Positions 40,030 through 49,160 of a stretch of DNA of 64,000 nt are shown here, one piece after another. Position 1 is the stretch's first letter. Every line of letters begins with the position of its first letter. This stretch comes from Lachnospiraceae bacterium (GTDB lineage Bacteria; Bacillota; Clostridia; Lachnospirales; Lachnospiraceae), in contig JAQUXP010000001.1 of assembly GCA_028692395.1 (NCBI GenBank), positions 62,001-126,000 of the forward strand. The letters run 5' to 3'. Made by a program: the position numbers and the translations under genes. Below the pieces are notes generated by a model. The model saw only the letters and a list, made by a program, of their open reading frames with translations. It did not search any database and had not been told where the DNA came from.

Positions 40030-42693
40030 TCAAAGTAATTCATGGTAGCGACCTTGATACAAGCCCTTGGCAACTGACGTCAACAGCATATAAAACACCA
40101 CCATCAACAGCAGAAATCCAAAGTATGCAAGGGGAAGCCTCGTCAGTCCCAGCACAGCTGCAAAAGGCGTCATAGTCAGGAATGTAAATGCAATAATTCC
40201 AGCCAGCGTAATGAGTAAAACAGGACTGGATGCCCTGCTTTGCAGGAATGTGATTTTTCTTGTGCGCAGCAGCTGTAGAATCAGCACCTGCGTCCACATA
40301 GACTCCAAAAACCATCCTGTTTGAAAGATGGCAATATACTGCGCCTGCATCACCGGATCAGCTAATTGTGTATAGGTCATCCCGCCACACAGCGCAGGAC
40401 ATAGCATAAAATACAAAAACAGAAAAGTCAGAATATCAAATATAGAACTGATCGGTCCAAAGGCACACATAAACCGCCCCAGCGTTTTTCCTGACCAGGC
40501 ACGGGGTGTGACCATATCTTCTGCATCCACGTTGTCCCAGGGCAGGATAATACACAGTGCATCATAAAGCAGGTTCAAAAGTAAAAGCTGGATGGCTGTC
40601 ATAGGCAGGAAGGGAAGCACCGCACTGGCACAGACTATAGAGAGCATATTACCGAAATTAGAGCTCGCCGTAATTTTAATATATTTAAGCATATTGGAAA
40701 AAGTTTTGCGACCTTCCAAGATTCCCTGTTCCAGCACGGTCAGATCTTTTTGCAGTAAAACCACATCCGCTATATCCTTAGCAGCATCCACTGCAGTGTC
40801 CACGGAAATGCCAACATCTGCTTCACTGATTGCCGGAATATCATTCATGCCATCTCCCAGAAATCCTACGGTATGTCCATTTTCCTGCAGTGCATTCAAT
40901 ATCCGTACTTTTTGCCCCGGTGCCAGTTCTGCAAACACATCTGCCTGTTCCACCATGGAGCAGAGATGCTCATCTGAAAGCTGATTGATTTGCGATCCAG
41001 TCAAGACCCAATCTACGGAAATCCCTACCCTGCGGCAGATAGACACCGCAATTTCAGCCCTGTCTCCGGTTAGAATCTTAGACCGCACCTGTAATTTTTT
41101 CAATGTCTGAACAGAATCTGCAGCAGATTTTTTAGGTGCATCAAAAAAAGCCAGATAGCCCATAAGCGTCAAATCCTTCTCATCTGCCAAAACAATATGA
41201 TCCTGTCTTCCAAGGCTTTTGTGAGCAATGGCGATGACTTTCATGCCATCTTCCAGCATCTCATCTACAATAGCCGTCACATTCTCAAATCCACTGTTTT
41301 CAATTGGAAGAACCTTTCCCTGATATTCAACAAAGCTGCAGTGAGAAAAAATCTGCTCAATATCGCCTTTGACGATCAGCTCATGCATTCCATGTTCATC
41401 ACCCACCAGCGTGCTGACAAATTTGCGGCTGTAATCAAAGGGAATCTCATCTGCCTTTTGAAAACGATTTACCAGGGCGTCGTAGACTGCCTCCTGTTTC
41501 GCCATGGTACGGCAGGCGAGGATGGCATTATCAATAGGATTGCGCACACCGGAATGATAAAAGCTGTTCAGGTAGGCAAACTGCAGTGTTTTTTCATTTT
41601 CATTTCCAAGGACATCCATATAGTATTCCAGCAGAATACTTTCGTTGGTCAATGTACCTGTTTTATCCATACAAAGCACATCCATGCTGCCAAAGCCCTG
41701 CATGGCGTTGATATTTTTCACTATAGTCTGCTTTTTGGACAGTGAGAGACTTCCCTTTGCAAGGCAGGCCGTGATGACCATAGGAAGCATCTCCGGGGTC
41801 AGACCAACTGCAACAGAAAGTGCGAACACAAAGGATTCTACCCAGTCTCCCCTGGTAATACCGGAGACCAGAAATACGATTGGTACCAGAATGATCATAA
41901 ATCGAAGCATAACCCAGGCAATCGAGTTTGCACCCTTTTGAAATGCCGTAGATCCATCGGAATCGGGGCGGATAAAATTACCGTACAGCGTGTCCTTGCC
42001 AACAGCCAGTACAATACCCTCTCCTTTTCCGCTAATGACAGTAGTCGCCATAAAAGCAAGATTGGTCAGTTGTGACATAGAAAGCTGCTCCTGGTAACGG
42101 CAGGTGCGACTGTCTTTTTCAAGAATTGCACTTTCCCCTGTTATCGCTGCCTGGGAGATGAACAGATCCTGCGTTTTTATTAATCTTAAATCAGCAGGAA
42201 TCCGATCTCCCGGGGAAAGAAAGACAAGATCTCCTACGACAAGGCTTTCTGCGGGAATGTCTATCAGCACCCCCTCCCGCTTGACAGTGACGCTGGCGTG
42301 GATCAGCCGTTCCAGCTGATCTGAAGCATTTTTAGCTCGAAGTTCCTGTACCAGCCGAATAGTACCGCTGATCAGAATCATAACGCAGATAATCACAACA
42401 GACGTGATATTTCGGCTAAAATCAGAAACCAGCCAAACATCGGTAATCAAAGAAACTGCCGCCAGTACAAAAAGAATAATGGTAAATGGATTCACAAAAG
42501 CACGTCGAAGGCGATACCACAGCGTATCATTTTTTCTTCTGGTCAGCTGATTCTCTCCATATTGCTCCCGCATAGCTTCCACCTGTTCCAGTGACAGACC
42601 CTCCGGTGACGTAGGAATATCCTGATAAATTTCCGATGTGTCACGATAGGCATACTTTTTCATCCGACTGTTGAGCAGCGTTGATTTCGGCAA
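40030..42693 (-). CDS. mgtA: P-type Mg2+-importing ATPase (copy 2)
   Basis: 887 aa from TTG 42693 with GAGGGGG upstream. Same architecture as copy 1: CMDKTGTLTNE, TGES, KGDIEQIF, GDGMNDIPAISEADVGISV and about ten helices. The two copies are clearly related but diverged throughout, so the duplication is old. Together with the following regulator gene (15-nt gap) it forms an operon. I find no M-box-like leader in the 66 nt between it and the dehydrogenase gene. Confidence 0.92.
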   Translation of the reverse strand: MPKSTLLNSRMKKYAYRDTSEIYQDIPTSPEGLSLEQVEAMREQYGENQLTRRKNDTLWYRLRRAFVNPFTIILFVLAAVSLITDVWLVSDFSRNITSVVIICVMILISGTIRLVQELRAKNASDQLERLIHASVTVKREGVLIDIPAESLVVGDLVFLSPGDRIPADLRLIKTQDLFISQAAITGESAILEKDSRTCRYQEQLSMSQLTNLAFMATTVISGKGEGIVLAVGKDTLYGNFIRPDSDGSTAFQKGANSIAWVMLRFMIILVPIVFLVSGITRGDWVESFVFALSVAVGLTPEMLPMVITACLAKGSLSLSKKQTIVKNINAMQGFGSMDVLCMDKTGTLTNESILLEYYMDVLGNENEKTLQFAYLNSFYHSGVRNPIDNAILACRTMAKQEAVYDALVNRFQKADEIPFDYSRKFVSTLVGDEHGMHELIVKGDIEQIFSHCSFVEYQGKVLPIENSGFENVTAIVDEMLEDGMKVIAIAHKSLGRQDHIVLADEKDLTLMGYLAFFDAPKKSAADSVQTLKKLQVRSKILTGDRAEIAVSICRRVGISVDWVLTGSQINQLSDEHLCSMVEQADVFAELAPGQKVRILNALQENGHTVGFLGDGMNDIPAISEADVGISVDTAVDAAKDIADVVLLQKDLTVLEQGILEGRKTFSNMLKYIKITASSNFGNMLSIVCASAVLPFLPMTAIQLLLLNLLYDALCIILPWDNVDAEDMVTPRAWSGKTLGRFMCAFGPISSIFDILTFLFLYFMLCPALCGGMTYTQLADPVMQAQYIAIFQTGWFLESMWTQVLILQLLRTRKITFLQSRASSPVLLITLAGIIAFTFLTMTPFAAVLGLTRLPLAYFGFLLLMVVFYMLLTSVAKGLYQGRYHELL

Positions 42694-42759
42694 AACAATT
42701 CCCCCTCTTTCTCTTCGTATGTTGTTATTTTAACACATCGGCCGCTGGAAGGCTTTTAT

Positions 42760-44025
42760 TTAATTCTTGTTTTTTTCTTGCGATTCTAATAGATATTTCT
42801 CCGCTTCTTCACACCAGATGTTGTGATTCCTCTCGCAAATCTCGGCTAATCCTTTGAATAATGGCTGTGTCTCCCCAAGCTTTCCAAAGTCTTCTATCGC
42901 AGTCAACTCCATATCAATATGGGGATAGATAATTTTCTTTCCGCCCGGGATGGACGGCTGGTTCAAAATCGTTTCCGGTGCCGCATTCAGCCCCCCCACA
43001 TGTGTAATCATAAAGGATGGATTCAATACATGTTCCTGAGATAATTTCAGGCACTCCAGCATGTCACCTGCAGAGCCTCCCGAGGTTCCCACGATATGCG
43101 TTCTCTCATAGTGAACATTATAGAAATTAAAGGGTGCCTTCAGTTTTTTATCGGTAGGACCTGCAAAGAAGTTCAGACATCCATCGGTTCCCAGAAGATC
43201 TCCTCCCTGCTCAATTAACGAAGGTACCGCTGCGAAAACAAACACCTCATCGTACCCTGCTCCCCCATTCAGCTTTCTCAGGAAGCCTGTTGCATCCTCC
43301 ATACCGCTGGTATTTACATAGGAAAGCTCCACGCCCTTTTCTGCCGCTTTTTCCGGCGTGACCAGGAGGCTTGCACGACTTAGTCTGTCTTTATCAATAT
43401 CTACAACCACTACTTTTTTTGTTTTATATGGTCCATTTACCACATAATCGATCGCTCCGATTCCCATGGGACCTGCGCATCCCAGAAGTGCAACACTTCC
43501 CCCGTCTTTTAATCCCATCTGATGCTCATATATAAAATTTTCTGTATGATAGGTTGCATGGAAGGCACCTATAATACAGGACATCGGCTCTGCCAGAGAA
43601 GCATTTGCAAAATAATCACTGTGATACTCTAACACGCAGCCTTTATCAATCGCAATCTTTGGGATGATGCAATAGGTGGCATTTCCACCGAAATATTCAT
43701 AGCTGTAGCCTGCGGAGTAGCCATTATCCAGATTCATAGCAGGCTGAAGTACAAACTTATCTCCCGCCTGAAAGCGATCCTTCAGTTTTTCTCCCACCTG
43801 TACGATGATTCCTGCGAATTCATGTCCGGTAATTGCCGGATGCTCTTTGATATTTTCCGGTACACGCTTATGGTCTTCTCCCAGAATTGCTGCCTTATAA
43901 GTTGAAAGGCAGACACTGTTGGAGATCACCTTGACTAAAAGCTCTTCCTCCTGAATCTCAGGTAATTCGTATTCTCTTACTACAACATCTTTTTTTCCTC
44001 TTAAAACCGCTGCTCTTGTCTTCAT
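42760..44025 (-). CDS. Zinc-type polyol/sorbose-1-phosphate dehydrogenase (MDR family)
   Basis: 421 aa. GroES-like domain with HPAITGHEFAGII and the Cys zinc ligand region NSVCLSTYK, then a Rossmann domain with LLGCAGPMGIG. The best match in memory is L-sorbose-1-phosphate reductase (SorE) and related hexitol-phosphate dehydrogenases. It overlaps the PTS IICB gene by four bases and is the last gene of the operon, so it probably oxidises or reduces the phosphorylated product of the PTS. NAD or NADP preference cannot be judged. Confidence 0.82.
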   Translation of the reverse strand: MKTRAAVLRGKKDVVVREYELPEIQEEELLVKVISNSVCLSTYKAAILGEDHKRVPENIKEHPAITGHEFAGIIVQVGEKLKDRFQAGDKFVLQPAMNLDNGYSAGYSYEYFGGNATYCIIPKIAIDKGCVLEYHSDYFANASLAEPMSCIIGAFHATYHTENFIYEHQMGLKDGGSVALLGCAGPMGIGAIDYVVNGPYKTKKVVVVDIDKDRLSRASLLVTPEKAAEKGVELSYVNTSGMEDATGFLRKLNGGAGYDEVFVFAAVPSLIEQGGDLLGTDGCLNFFAGPTDKKLKAPFNFYNVHYERTHIVGTSGGSAGDMLECLKLSQEHVLNPSFMITHVGGLNAAPETILNQPSIPGGKKIIYPHIDMELTAIEDFGKLGETQPLFKGLAEICERNHNIWCEEAEKYLLESQEKNKN

Positions 44026-45470
44026 TTTTCTCCTCCTGCACTACTTTCTTTTATTTCATTCAGCAACATATCCAGATTGGGATCCCGCATAAAATTCTGG
44101 ATGGTGATAGTTCTTTTCCCGGGATTTGCTTTTAAGGATCGATCATACAGACTTTCATGGGTTACGATCACATCTGCATTCTGTGGTACCTTCTCAATTG
44201 CAAAGTTCTTTACTTCCTTTGTGATTCCTTCTTTTTCCAGGCGCTTTCGAAATGCATTGGCACCCATAGCACTGCTTCCAAGACCGGCATCACAGGCGAA
44301 AACAATAAAGGAAATCTCCGTCGCTTTAACCGCCTCTGCTTTGTCGTTTTTCTTCTCTGTCATTGCCCCCTGTAAAAGGTCTTTTCCTTCCTGTTTCATG
44401 GCCTTGGACGCTTCCTGCTGCTTCTGGAACTCATCACTTTCTGCCGGTGCTTTACTCACCTTCAAAAAGAAGGAATTTATCACAAAGCTTACCGCAGCAG
44501 CCACTAACACACCTGCCATTACACCGATAAATTTACCCTTTGGTGTCAGTGCAAGATATGCAAAGATCGATCCCGGACTTGGTCCTGCTACCAGACCTGC
44601 TCCAAAAAACTGGAAGGTGATAATACCGGACATTGCCCCTCCAATCATACCAAGAAGGGTGATTGGCTTCATCAACACATAGGGAAAATATATTTCATGG
44701 ATTCCACCAAAAAAGTGAATAATAATTGCTCCCGGTGCAGTCTCCTTTGCACTTCCTTTACCAAATATAGTAAATGCCAGAAGCAGTCCAAGTCCCGGTC
44801 CTGGATTCGATGCCAGCATGAAGAACAAAGATTTTCCATGTTCCAGTGCATCCTGCATGCCCAGTGGATAATAGATTCCCTGATCAATAACATTGTTTAA
44901 GAACAATACCTTTGCGGGCTCGTTCAGGATTGGTAAAAGGGGAAGATAACCGGTATTTACAATCATCTGGACTGCGGATGAAATCAAGTCATTGGCACCC
45001 ACAACAACTGGACGAACCAGGCTGTAGCTTAACAGGGTAAGAATACATCCGATAATACCCAGTGAAAAATTATTGATTACCATCTCAAAGCCTGTGGGGA
45101 TCCTTCCGTCAATCAGTTGATCAAATTTCTTAAGAACCCAGGCACTGAACGGTCCCATAATCATGGCCCCCAGAAACATCGGGATATCTGATCCTACAAT
45201 CATACCGGCAGTTGCCATAACTCCGATGACACCGCCTCTATCACCGTGAACCAGTTTACCTCCTGTATATCCAAGCAGGATTGGTAAGATAAACTTTGAG
45301 ATTGGGGCAACCAGCTCTGCAAAATTTTTATTTGGCAGCCACCCGGTATCGATAAATAATGCTGTGATAAAGCCCCATGCGATAAATGCACCCATATTGG
45401 GGATAACCATGGCTGTTAAAAATCCACCAAAGGCCTGCAGCCTTGCTCTAAGCTTCTTCTTCATAATCAT
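44022..45470 (-). CDS. PTS mannitol-type IICB permease
   Basis: 482 aa. The first about 345 residues are a membrane IIC domain of the mannitol family (opening RLQAFGGFLTAMVIPNMGAF, with GGIHEIYFPYVL). A hydrophilic linker is followed by the IIB domain with the phosphorylated Cys in CDAGLGSSAMGA. Overlaps the kinase gene by 23 bases. The family takes up mannitol or similar hexitols; the kinase and SorE-like partner leave the exact substrate open. Confidence 0.9.
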   Translation of the reverse strand: MIMKKKLRARLQAFGGFLTAMVIPNMGAFIAWGFITALFIDTGWLPNKNFAELVAPISKFILPILLGYTGGKLVHGDRGGVIGVMATAGMIVGSDIPMFLGAMIMGPFSAWVLKKFDQLIDGRIPTGFEMVINNFSLGIIGCILTLLSYSLVRPVVVGANDLISSAVQMIVNTGYLPLLPILNEPAKVLFLNNVIDQGIYYPLGMQDALEHGKSLFFMLASNPGPGLGLLLAFTIFGKGSAKETAPGAIIIHFFGGIHEIYFPYVLMKPITLLGMIGGAMSGIITFQFFGAGLVAGPSPGSIFAYLALTPKGKFIGVMAGVLVAAAVSFVINSFFLKVSKAPAESDEFQKQQEASKAMKQEGKDLLQGAMTEKKNDKAEAVKATEISFIVFACDAGLGSSAMGANAFRKRLEKEGITKEVKNFAIEKVPQNADVIVTHESLYDRSLKANPGKRTITIQNFMRDPNLDMLLNEIKESSAGGEK

Positions 45471-46197
45471 TGTCCTCTTTCATTCTTATTGTAACATCTG
45501 CTTTCTGAGAATTGCGAAGTACACGGATCACATTCTTACTGTCACTTTGCTCATAAAAATCTTCTGCCTCTGCTCTGTCGAATCCACCACGTATCTTTCT
45601 CTGGATCAACCGCTCCTTCAAAGCTTCCTCTTCCGCCCTGATCAATATAGAAAAATCACATTTTTTCTTTAATTCCTTCCAGCCATCATCCTTTAGAAGA
45701 AGCCAGTTTCCTTCCAGTAAGATGATATTCTTCTCCACCTTTATCACATCCTCTGTCACATCATGGCGATTTCTGTCATAGACGGGCCATAAGATATTCC
45801 CCTCGCATATGGCATCCAGCTTTTTCTTCAATTTTTCAAGATCAAAGGTCTCCGGACACCCCTTAACACTCTGCATGGGAAAGCGGATACCGTCAACTAC
45901 CGCTTCATGCCCTGCAATATAATCGCTGTGGTAATGAAAGCCATCCAACCCCAGTGCCTGGATCTCCTGCAGCCCTTCTCTTCTTTTGGAAAGCACCTGC
46001 AGATACTCTGCAAGGGTGGACTTTCCAACTGCCGGAGGTGCTGCCAGGAATACTAGAATACGTCTTCCCTTTTCCTTTTGTATTTCATCCATTTTTTTCA
46101 AAAGCGGGATAAAGACTTTTTCTACTGTAGACTCCTTATAATCTGCTTCGACTTCGAAGCCATTTACGGTAAGAGTCTCTCTTTTCCATCCTTTCAT
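45448..46197 (-). CDS. Uridine-kinase/phosphoribulokinase-like P-loop kinase
   Basis: 249 aa. P-loop LAAPPAVGKSTLA, LDGFHYH, and YDRNRHDV typical of the PRK/uridine/pantothenate kinase superfamily; closest in plan to the FrcK-type kinases found with sugar uptake systems. Overlaps the IIA gene by four bases. In this PTS operon it could phosphorylate a sugar or nucleoside-like intermediate; the substrate is not evident. Confidence 0.75.
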   Translation of the reverse strand: MKGWKRETLTVNGFEVEADYKESTVEKVFIPLLKKMDEIQKEKGRRILVFLAAPPAVGKSTLAEYLQVLSKRREGLQEIQALGLDGFHYHSDYIAGHEAVVDGIRFPMQSVKGCPETFDLEKLKKKLDAICEGNILWPVYDRNRHDVTEDVIKVEKNIILLEGNWLLLKDDGWKELKKKCDFSILIRAEEEALKERLIQRKIRGGFDRAEAEDFYEQSDSKNVIRVLRNSQKADVTIRMKEDNDYEEEA

Positions 46198-46613
46198 GCG
46201 ATTACCTCCAAAACCTCGCTCTCAGTGCTGGCAGAAAATAATTTATCCACCAGCTCATCATCCATCAGAACATCTGTTAATTTGGAAATCATCTCCAGAT
46301 GCTCCTCCGGGTTTACTCCGGAGAAGGAAACTAAGACAGTTACCTCCTGATCTCCCGGAAACATGACCGGTTCTTTCACTTTCAACACGGACATTCCATT
46401 CCCCAGTGCACCAAATTCCGGTCTTGCATGGGGCATGGCAAAGCCTGGCATAATGATAATATAATTACCATTTTCTATTACATTTTGTATCATTGCATCT
46501 ATGTAGCTCTCCTGGATACAGCCCTTTTCCAAAAGCGGCTGTGCCACCTGACGGATGGCATCCTTCCAGTCGGAAATTTTATCCTGAAATCTGATTCCAC
46601 ATATATTACTCAT
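46194..46613 (-). CDS. PTS IIA protein, fructose/mannitol type
   Basis: 139 aa. Single IIA domain with the active-site His in GFAMPHARPE. It passes phosphate from HPr to the IICB protein encoded two genes later. It begins 12 nt after the activator gene and is preceded by AGGAGGGTAAAAAG. Confidence 0.9.
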   Translation of the reverse strand: MSNICGIRFQDKISDWKDAIRQVAQPLLEKGCIQESYIDAMIQNVIENGNYIIIMPGFAMPHARPEFGALGNGMSVLKVKEPVMFPGDQEVTVLVSFSGVNPEEHLEMISKLTDVLMDDELVDKLFSASTESEVLEVIA

Positions 46614-46625
46614 CTTTTTACCCTC

Positions 46626-48632
46626 CTATTGTTCGTAAATTTCACTGACATGTTCTTTTAGATAATCATTTAATATCTGTTCCATTCGCTGCTGTACCTG
46701 ATCCTTTTTTCCGGATTTGATGTCCTCCAGAAAATCCTCCTCGCCAAATACTGCATTACTGATTGCAGAGACTGCCAGCGTCTCCCGTTCATCCCTTTTA
46801 TCAATCAACATAACAATTACCGCCCGTGCGTCTGAAAAATACGGATCTGAAAATTTTTCTCCCTCTGGAAGAATCACCATCATCTTAGAACCCGTTACTG
46901 CCTCTGTACGACAATGGAGAAATGCAATCTCATATTCTGGTATCACCTGGGTGGATAGTGCCTCCCTTTCCTGCAGATCCTTTGCAATTTCCAGACTTTT
47001 GGCTTCTGTTTTTCCCAGCGTTTCTCCTGCCTGACGAATCAGCTCTTCAAAAGTACTCTCCACGGCTTTGTACCGGAACTGAAATTCTGCTAATATAGAA
47101 TCCACTTCCTTCGTAATCTGCAGTACCTCATGGAGGGAGACACCCTTGCTCTCCTTCTGTTCCATCGTTTTCTCCCGAACAGAGATAGATTCCACATAGC
47201 GGTCAATCAGCTGCAGCTCATGCTCCTTGATAATCGGCTCCACCTGTATTACAGGGACCTTATCCGAGGTCACATCAAAGCTGCTGACAACAAAATCTAT
47301 ATCTGATCTGTCGAGCCCTGGAAGCTCCCGTATCGTGAGGATCTTTGTGCGAATCCTGTTTCCGAAATACTGCAGAAGCCTCGATGCAATCAGATTGGAG
47401 ATTCCAATTCCATTTGCACACATAACGCCTACGTCCACTCGTCTTCTTTTTCTGTTCTTTTCTCTCAGCCTGACGATAGCTCCTCCAAAGTGAATCGCCA
47501 GATATCCGACTTCTTCCTCGGACACCTTGCATCGCAGGCGTTTTGCCAGTTTGTCTGCCGCTTCGCCGGAATGTTCATACACGTCCGGATAAAGTGTCTG
47601 TACTTCTTTCAGCAGTGTATTCTGAACAGGAATTCCATGGAGCATTCTCGTAATTGCCGGGCGCAGATGCGTCATCAAACCCTCCATAAAAATTTCATCT
47701 GTCTTCAGCTCAAAGCTCAGTGCCGGTTCGAAAACATCTGTCAGATCGTATACGATTTCCTTCAGAGACATTTGTTCTCCCCTCACTTCCACAGATTCCT
47801 CGCTGCTGCTTTTCTGCCGCTTGGCACTTTTCAGGAAAATCCAGATTGCATGTTTCTCTGTAAAAGAACAGATAATGGAAAATGACTGTTCCAGCCTTCC
47901 GGCTATCTCTTCCACCATTTGGAAAATCTCATCATTCTCCTGTTTGACATCCTTTTCCTCCAGACCATATCCCTTTTTTATTCTGCTTACCGCAATTTCC
48001 AGAAACAGTATCAAGTCTCTTACTGAGTCCACAGTGAAGTGTTCCAGCAGCTTTTCTGACAGATCTGCCAGGATGAGTTTTACAGTTTCTCTCATACTGT
48101 GATCCAGGATCTCCTCCTCCGGATATTGCTGCATATAAGCCATGATCAGTTTTCGAAAATCTGCTTCCTGATACTCCAGTACGGTTCCATATCCGGTTCG
48201 TTTTACCAGTTGTATTCCCAGTTTTTCAAATGATGGCTGCAAATACTCCAGATCTTTATTAATCGTGGCTTCACTTACCTGAAGCAGATTCGCATAATAA
48301 AATGTTTTCTGTACTTCCTGATTCTGTATCAATAACCCTAACAGTTTTTTCTGTCTTTCATTTCTGTTTCGAGGTTCGAAGGATTGTAATTTTTCAAGAC
48401 AGCTCAGAAATTCTTCTTTACTCTCTTTCGTACCCGACAGGATCAGTCCCTTTGAGGATTGACTGTCCAGATGCAGACTGTATCTTTCCAGTTCCTGATC
48501 CATTCCCTTTAATTCCCGGAATAAGGTTCGCTTGCTAATCTGCAGGTTCTGTGATAACGCTTCTTTGGTAATCGTCCTGGAGCTTTTCAGCAACAGAAAT
48601 AAAATCTGTACCTGCCTTGGTGTAAAATTCAT
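46626..48632 (-). CDS. MtlR-type transcriptional activator with PTS domains
   Basis: 668 aa from ATG 48632 (GGAGGGAAGGAGGAAG upstream); the frame runs 99 codons further up through the promoter without a ribosome site. Two N-terminal helix-turn-helix domains (TITKEALSQNLQISKRTLFRELK), two PRD domains (about 190-400) with regulatory histidines such as EVGYLAIHFGGAI, an IIB-like domain with VMCANGIGISN, and a C-terminal IIA-like domain with FLHCRTEAV. It activates the operon it heads when the PTS substrate is present and is inhibited by PTS phosphorylation (family behaviour). Confidence 0.88.
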   Translation of the reverse strand: MNFTPRQVQILFLLLKSSRTITKEALSQNLQISKRTLFRELKGMDQELERYSLHLDSQSSKGLILSGTKESKEEFLSCLEKLQSFEPRNRNERQKKLLGLLIQNQEVQKTFYYANLLQVSEATINKDLEYLQPSFEKLGIQLVKRTGYGTVLEYQEADFRKLIMAYMQQYPEEEILDHSMRETVKLILADLSEKLLEHFTVDSVRDLILFLEIAVSRIKKGYGLEEKDVKQENDEIFQMVEEIAGRLEQSFSIICSFTEKHAIWIFLKSAKRQKSSSEESVEVRGEQMSLKEIVYDLTDVFEPALSFELKTDEIFMEGLMTHLRPAITRMLHGIPVQNTLLKEVQTLYPDVYEHSGEAADKLAKRLRCKVSEEEVGYLAIHFGGAIVRLREKNRKRRRVDVGVMCANGIGISNLIASRLLQYFGNRIRTKILTIRELPGLDRSDIDFVVSSFDVTSDKVPVIQVEPIIKEHELQLIDRYVESISVREKTMEQKESKGVSLHEVLQITKEVDSILAEFQFRYKAVESTFEELIRQAGETLGKTEAKSLEIAKDLQEREALSTQVIPEYEIAFLHCRTEAVTGSKMMVILPEGEKFSDPYFSDARAVIVMLIDKRDERETLAVSAISNAVFGEEDFLEDIKSGKKDQVQQRMEQILNDYLKEHVSEIYEQ

Positions 48633-48693
48633 AACTTCCTCCTTCCCTCCGATTTCTCCGAAATCCATTGCAATGTTTTGTTTCGTTATCTTT

Positions 48694-48722
48694 ATGATAG
48701 TGCATGTTGCACAAAAAAACAA
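48694..48722 (-). promoter_or_regulatory. Promoter of the PTS operon with palindromic operator
   Basis: TTGTTT, 17-nt spacer, TATCAT on the minus strand. The palindrome GTGCAACATGCAC (48700-48712) fills the spacer next to the -10, a good place for an operator of MtlR or another regulator. Confidence 0.55.
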
Positions 48723-48737
48723 TTTATAGATAAAAAG

Positions 48738-48768
48738 AATTGGCACTTTGTAATCGTGCCAATTTTTA
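48738..48768. terminator. Hairpin terminator at the end of the structured RNA region
   Basis: A 9-bp stem AATTGGCAC / GTGCCAATT with a 9-nt loop. T-runs flank both sides (TCTTTTT on minus, TTTTT on plus). On the minus strand it ends the candidate RNA and lies just before the PTS operon promoter. Confidence 0.7.
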
Positions 48769-48965
48769 AAGCGCAAAAGGACGAAACCCTGCTGAAGATT
48801 TAGCTTCAGAGATTTCGTCCCTGCATGGCCAGTCTTGCGAGAAATTACGCAGACAGGAAGGGACTGTCGCACTTCGGTGGCTGGAAGCTCCTTAGGAGGG
48901 TTGAACACGGTTTCGAAGTCCAAGAGCATACGAAAAAGAATAGATTTTGCTCAATAGTTTGTCCC
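48766..48965 (-). ncRNA. Candidate structured non-coding RNA
   Basis: About 200 nt with no supportable gene on either strand and many nested stems. On the minus strand: GGACGAAA pairs with TTTCGTCC around an inner GAAG/CTTC hairpin near the 3' end; GACAG pairs with CTGTC; CTCC pairs with GGAG; CCAG pairs with CTGG. It is more GC-rich than its surroundings and is followed at once by a terminator, all typical of an independent RNA. A raiA-type RNA is one possibility, offered from general resemblance only. It could also be read on the plus strand. Confidence 0.45.
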
Positions 48966-49040
48966 AAAAAACATTGATTCCGTATAATTACAAATTCCCT
49001 TATCGATTTTGACCTTCAATAGATCGCTTTTAGGTATTAA

Positions 49041-49074
49041 AAAATCGTCACTCTTACATGAAGTGACGATTTTT
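49041..49074. terminator. Bidirectional terminator after the Ca2+-type ATPase
   Basis: A perfect 12-bp stem, AAAATCGTCACT with its complement, and a 9-nt loop, with A/T runs on both sides. It lies about 85 nt past the ATPase stop codon. Confidence 0.8.
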
Positions 49075-49160
49075 GTTTGAATTCTTTCATTGTTATCGTA
49101 TAGCCAGCTGTAATCTTTGTGGCAATCAAGGATAAATCGACAGCCGATGTTAGATTTTAT

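Noticed and set aside
42694..42759. M-box Mg2+ riboswitch before mgtA copy 2
   Set aside because: Only 66 nt separate it from the previous gene, too short for an M-box, and no matching structure is seen before copy 1 either.
48633..48929. N-terminal 99-codon extension of the MtlR-type protein
   Set aside because: It runs through the promoter, a terminator and the structured region; ATG 48632 has a strong ribosome site and begins the helix-turn-helix domain correctly.
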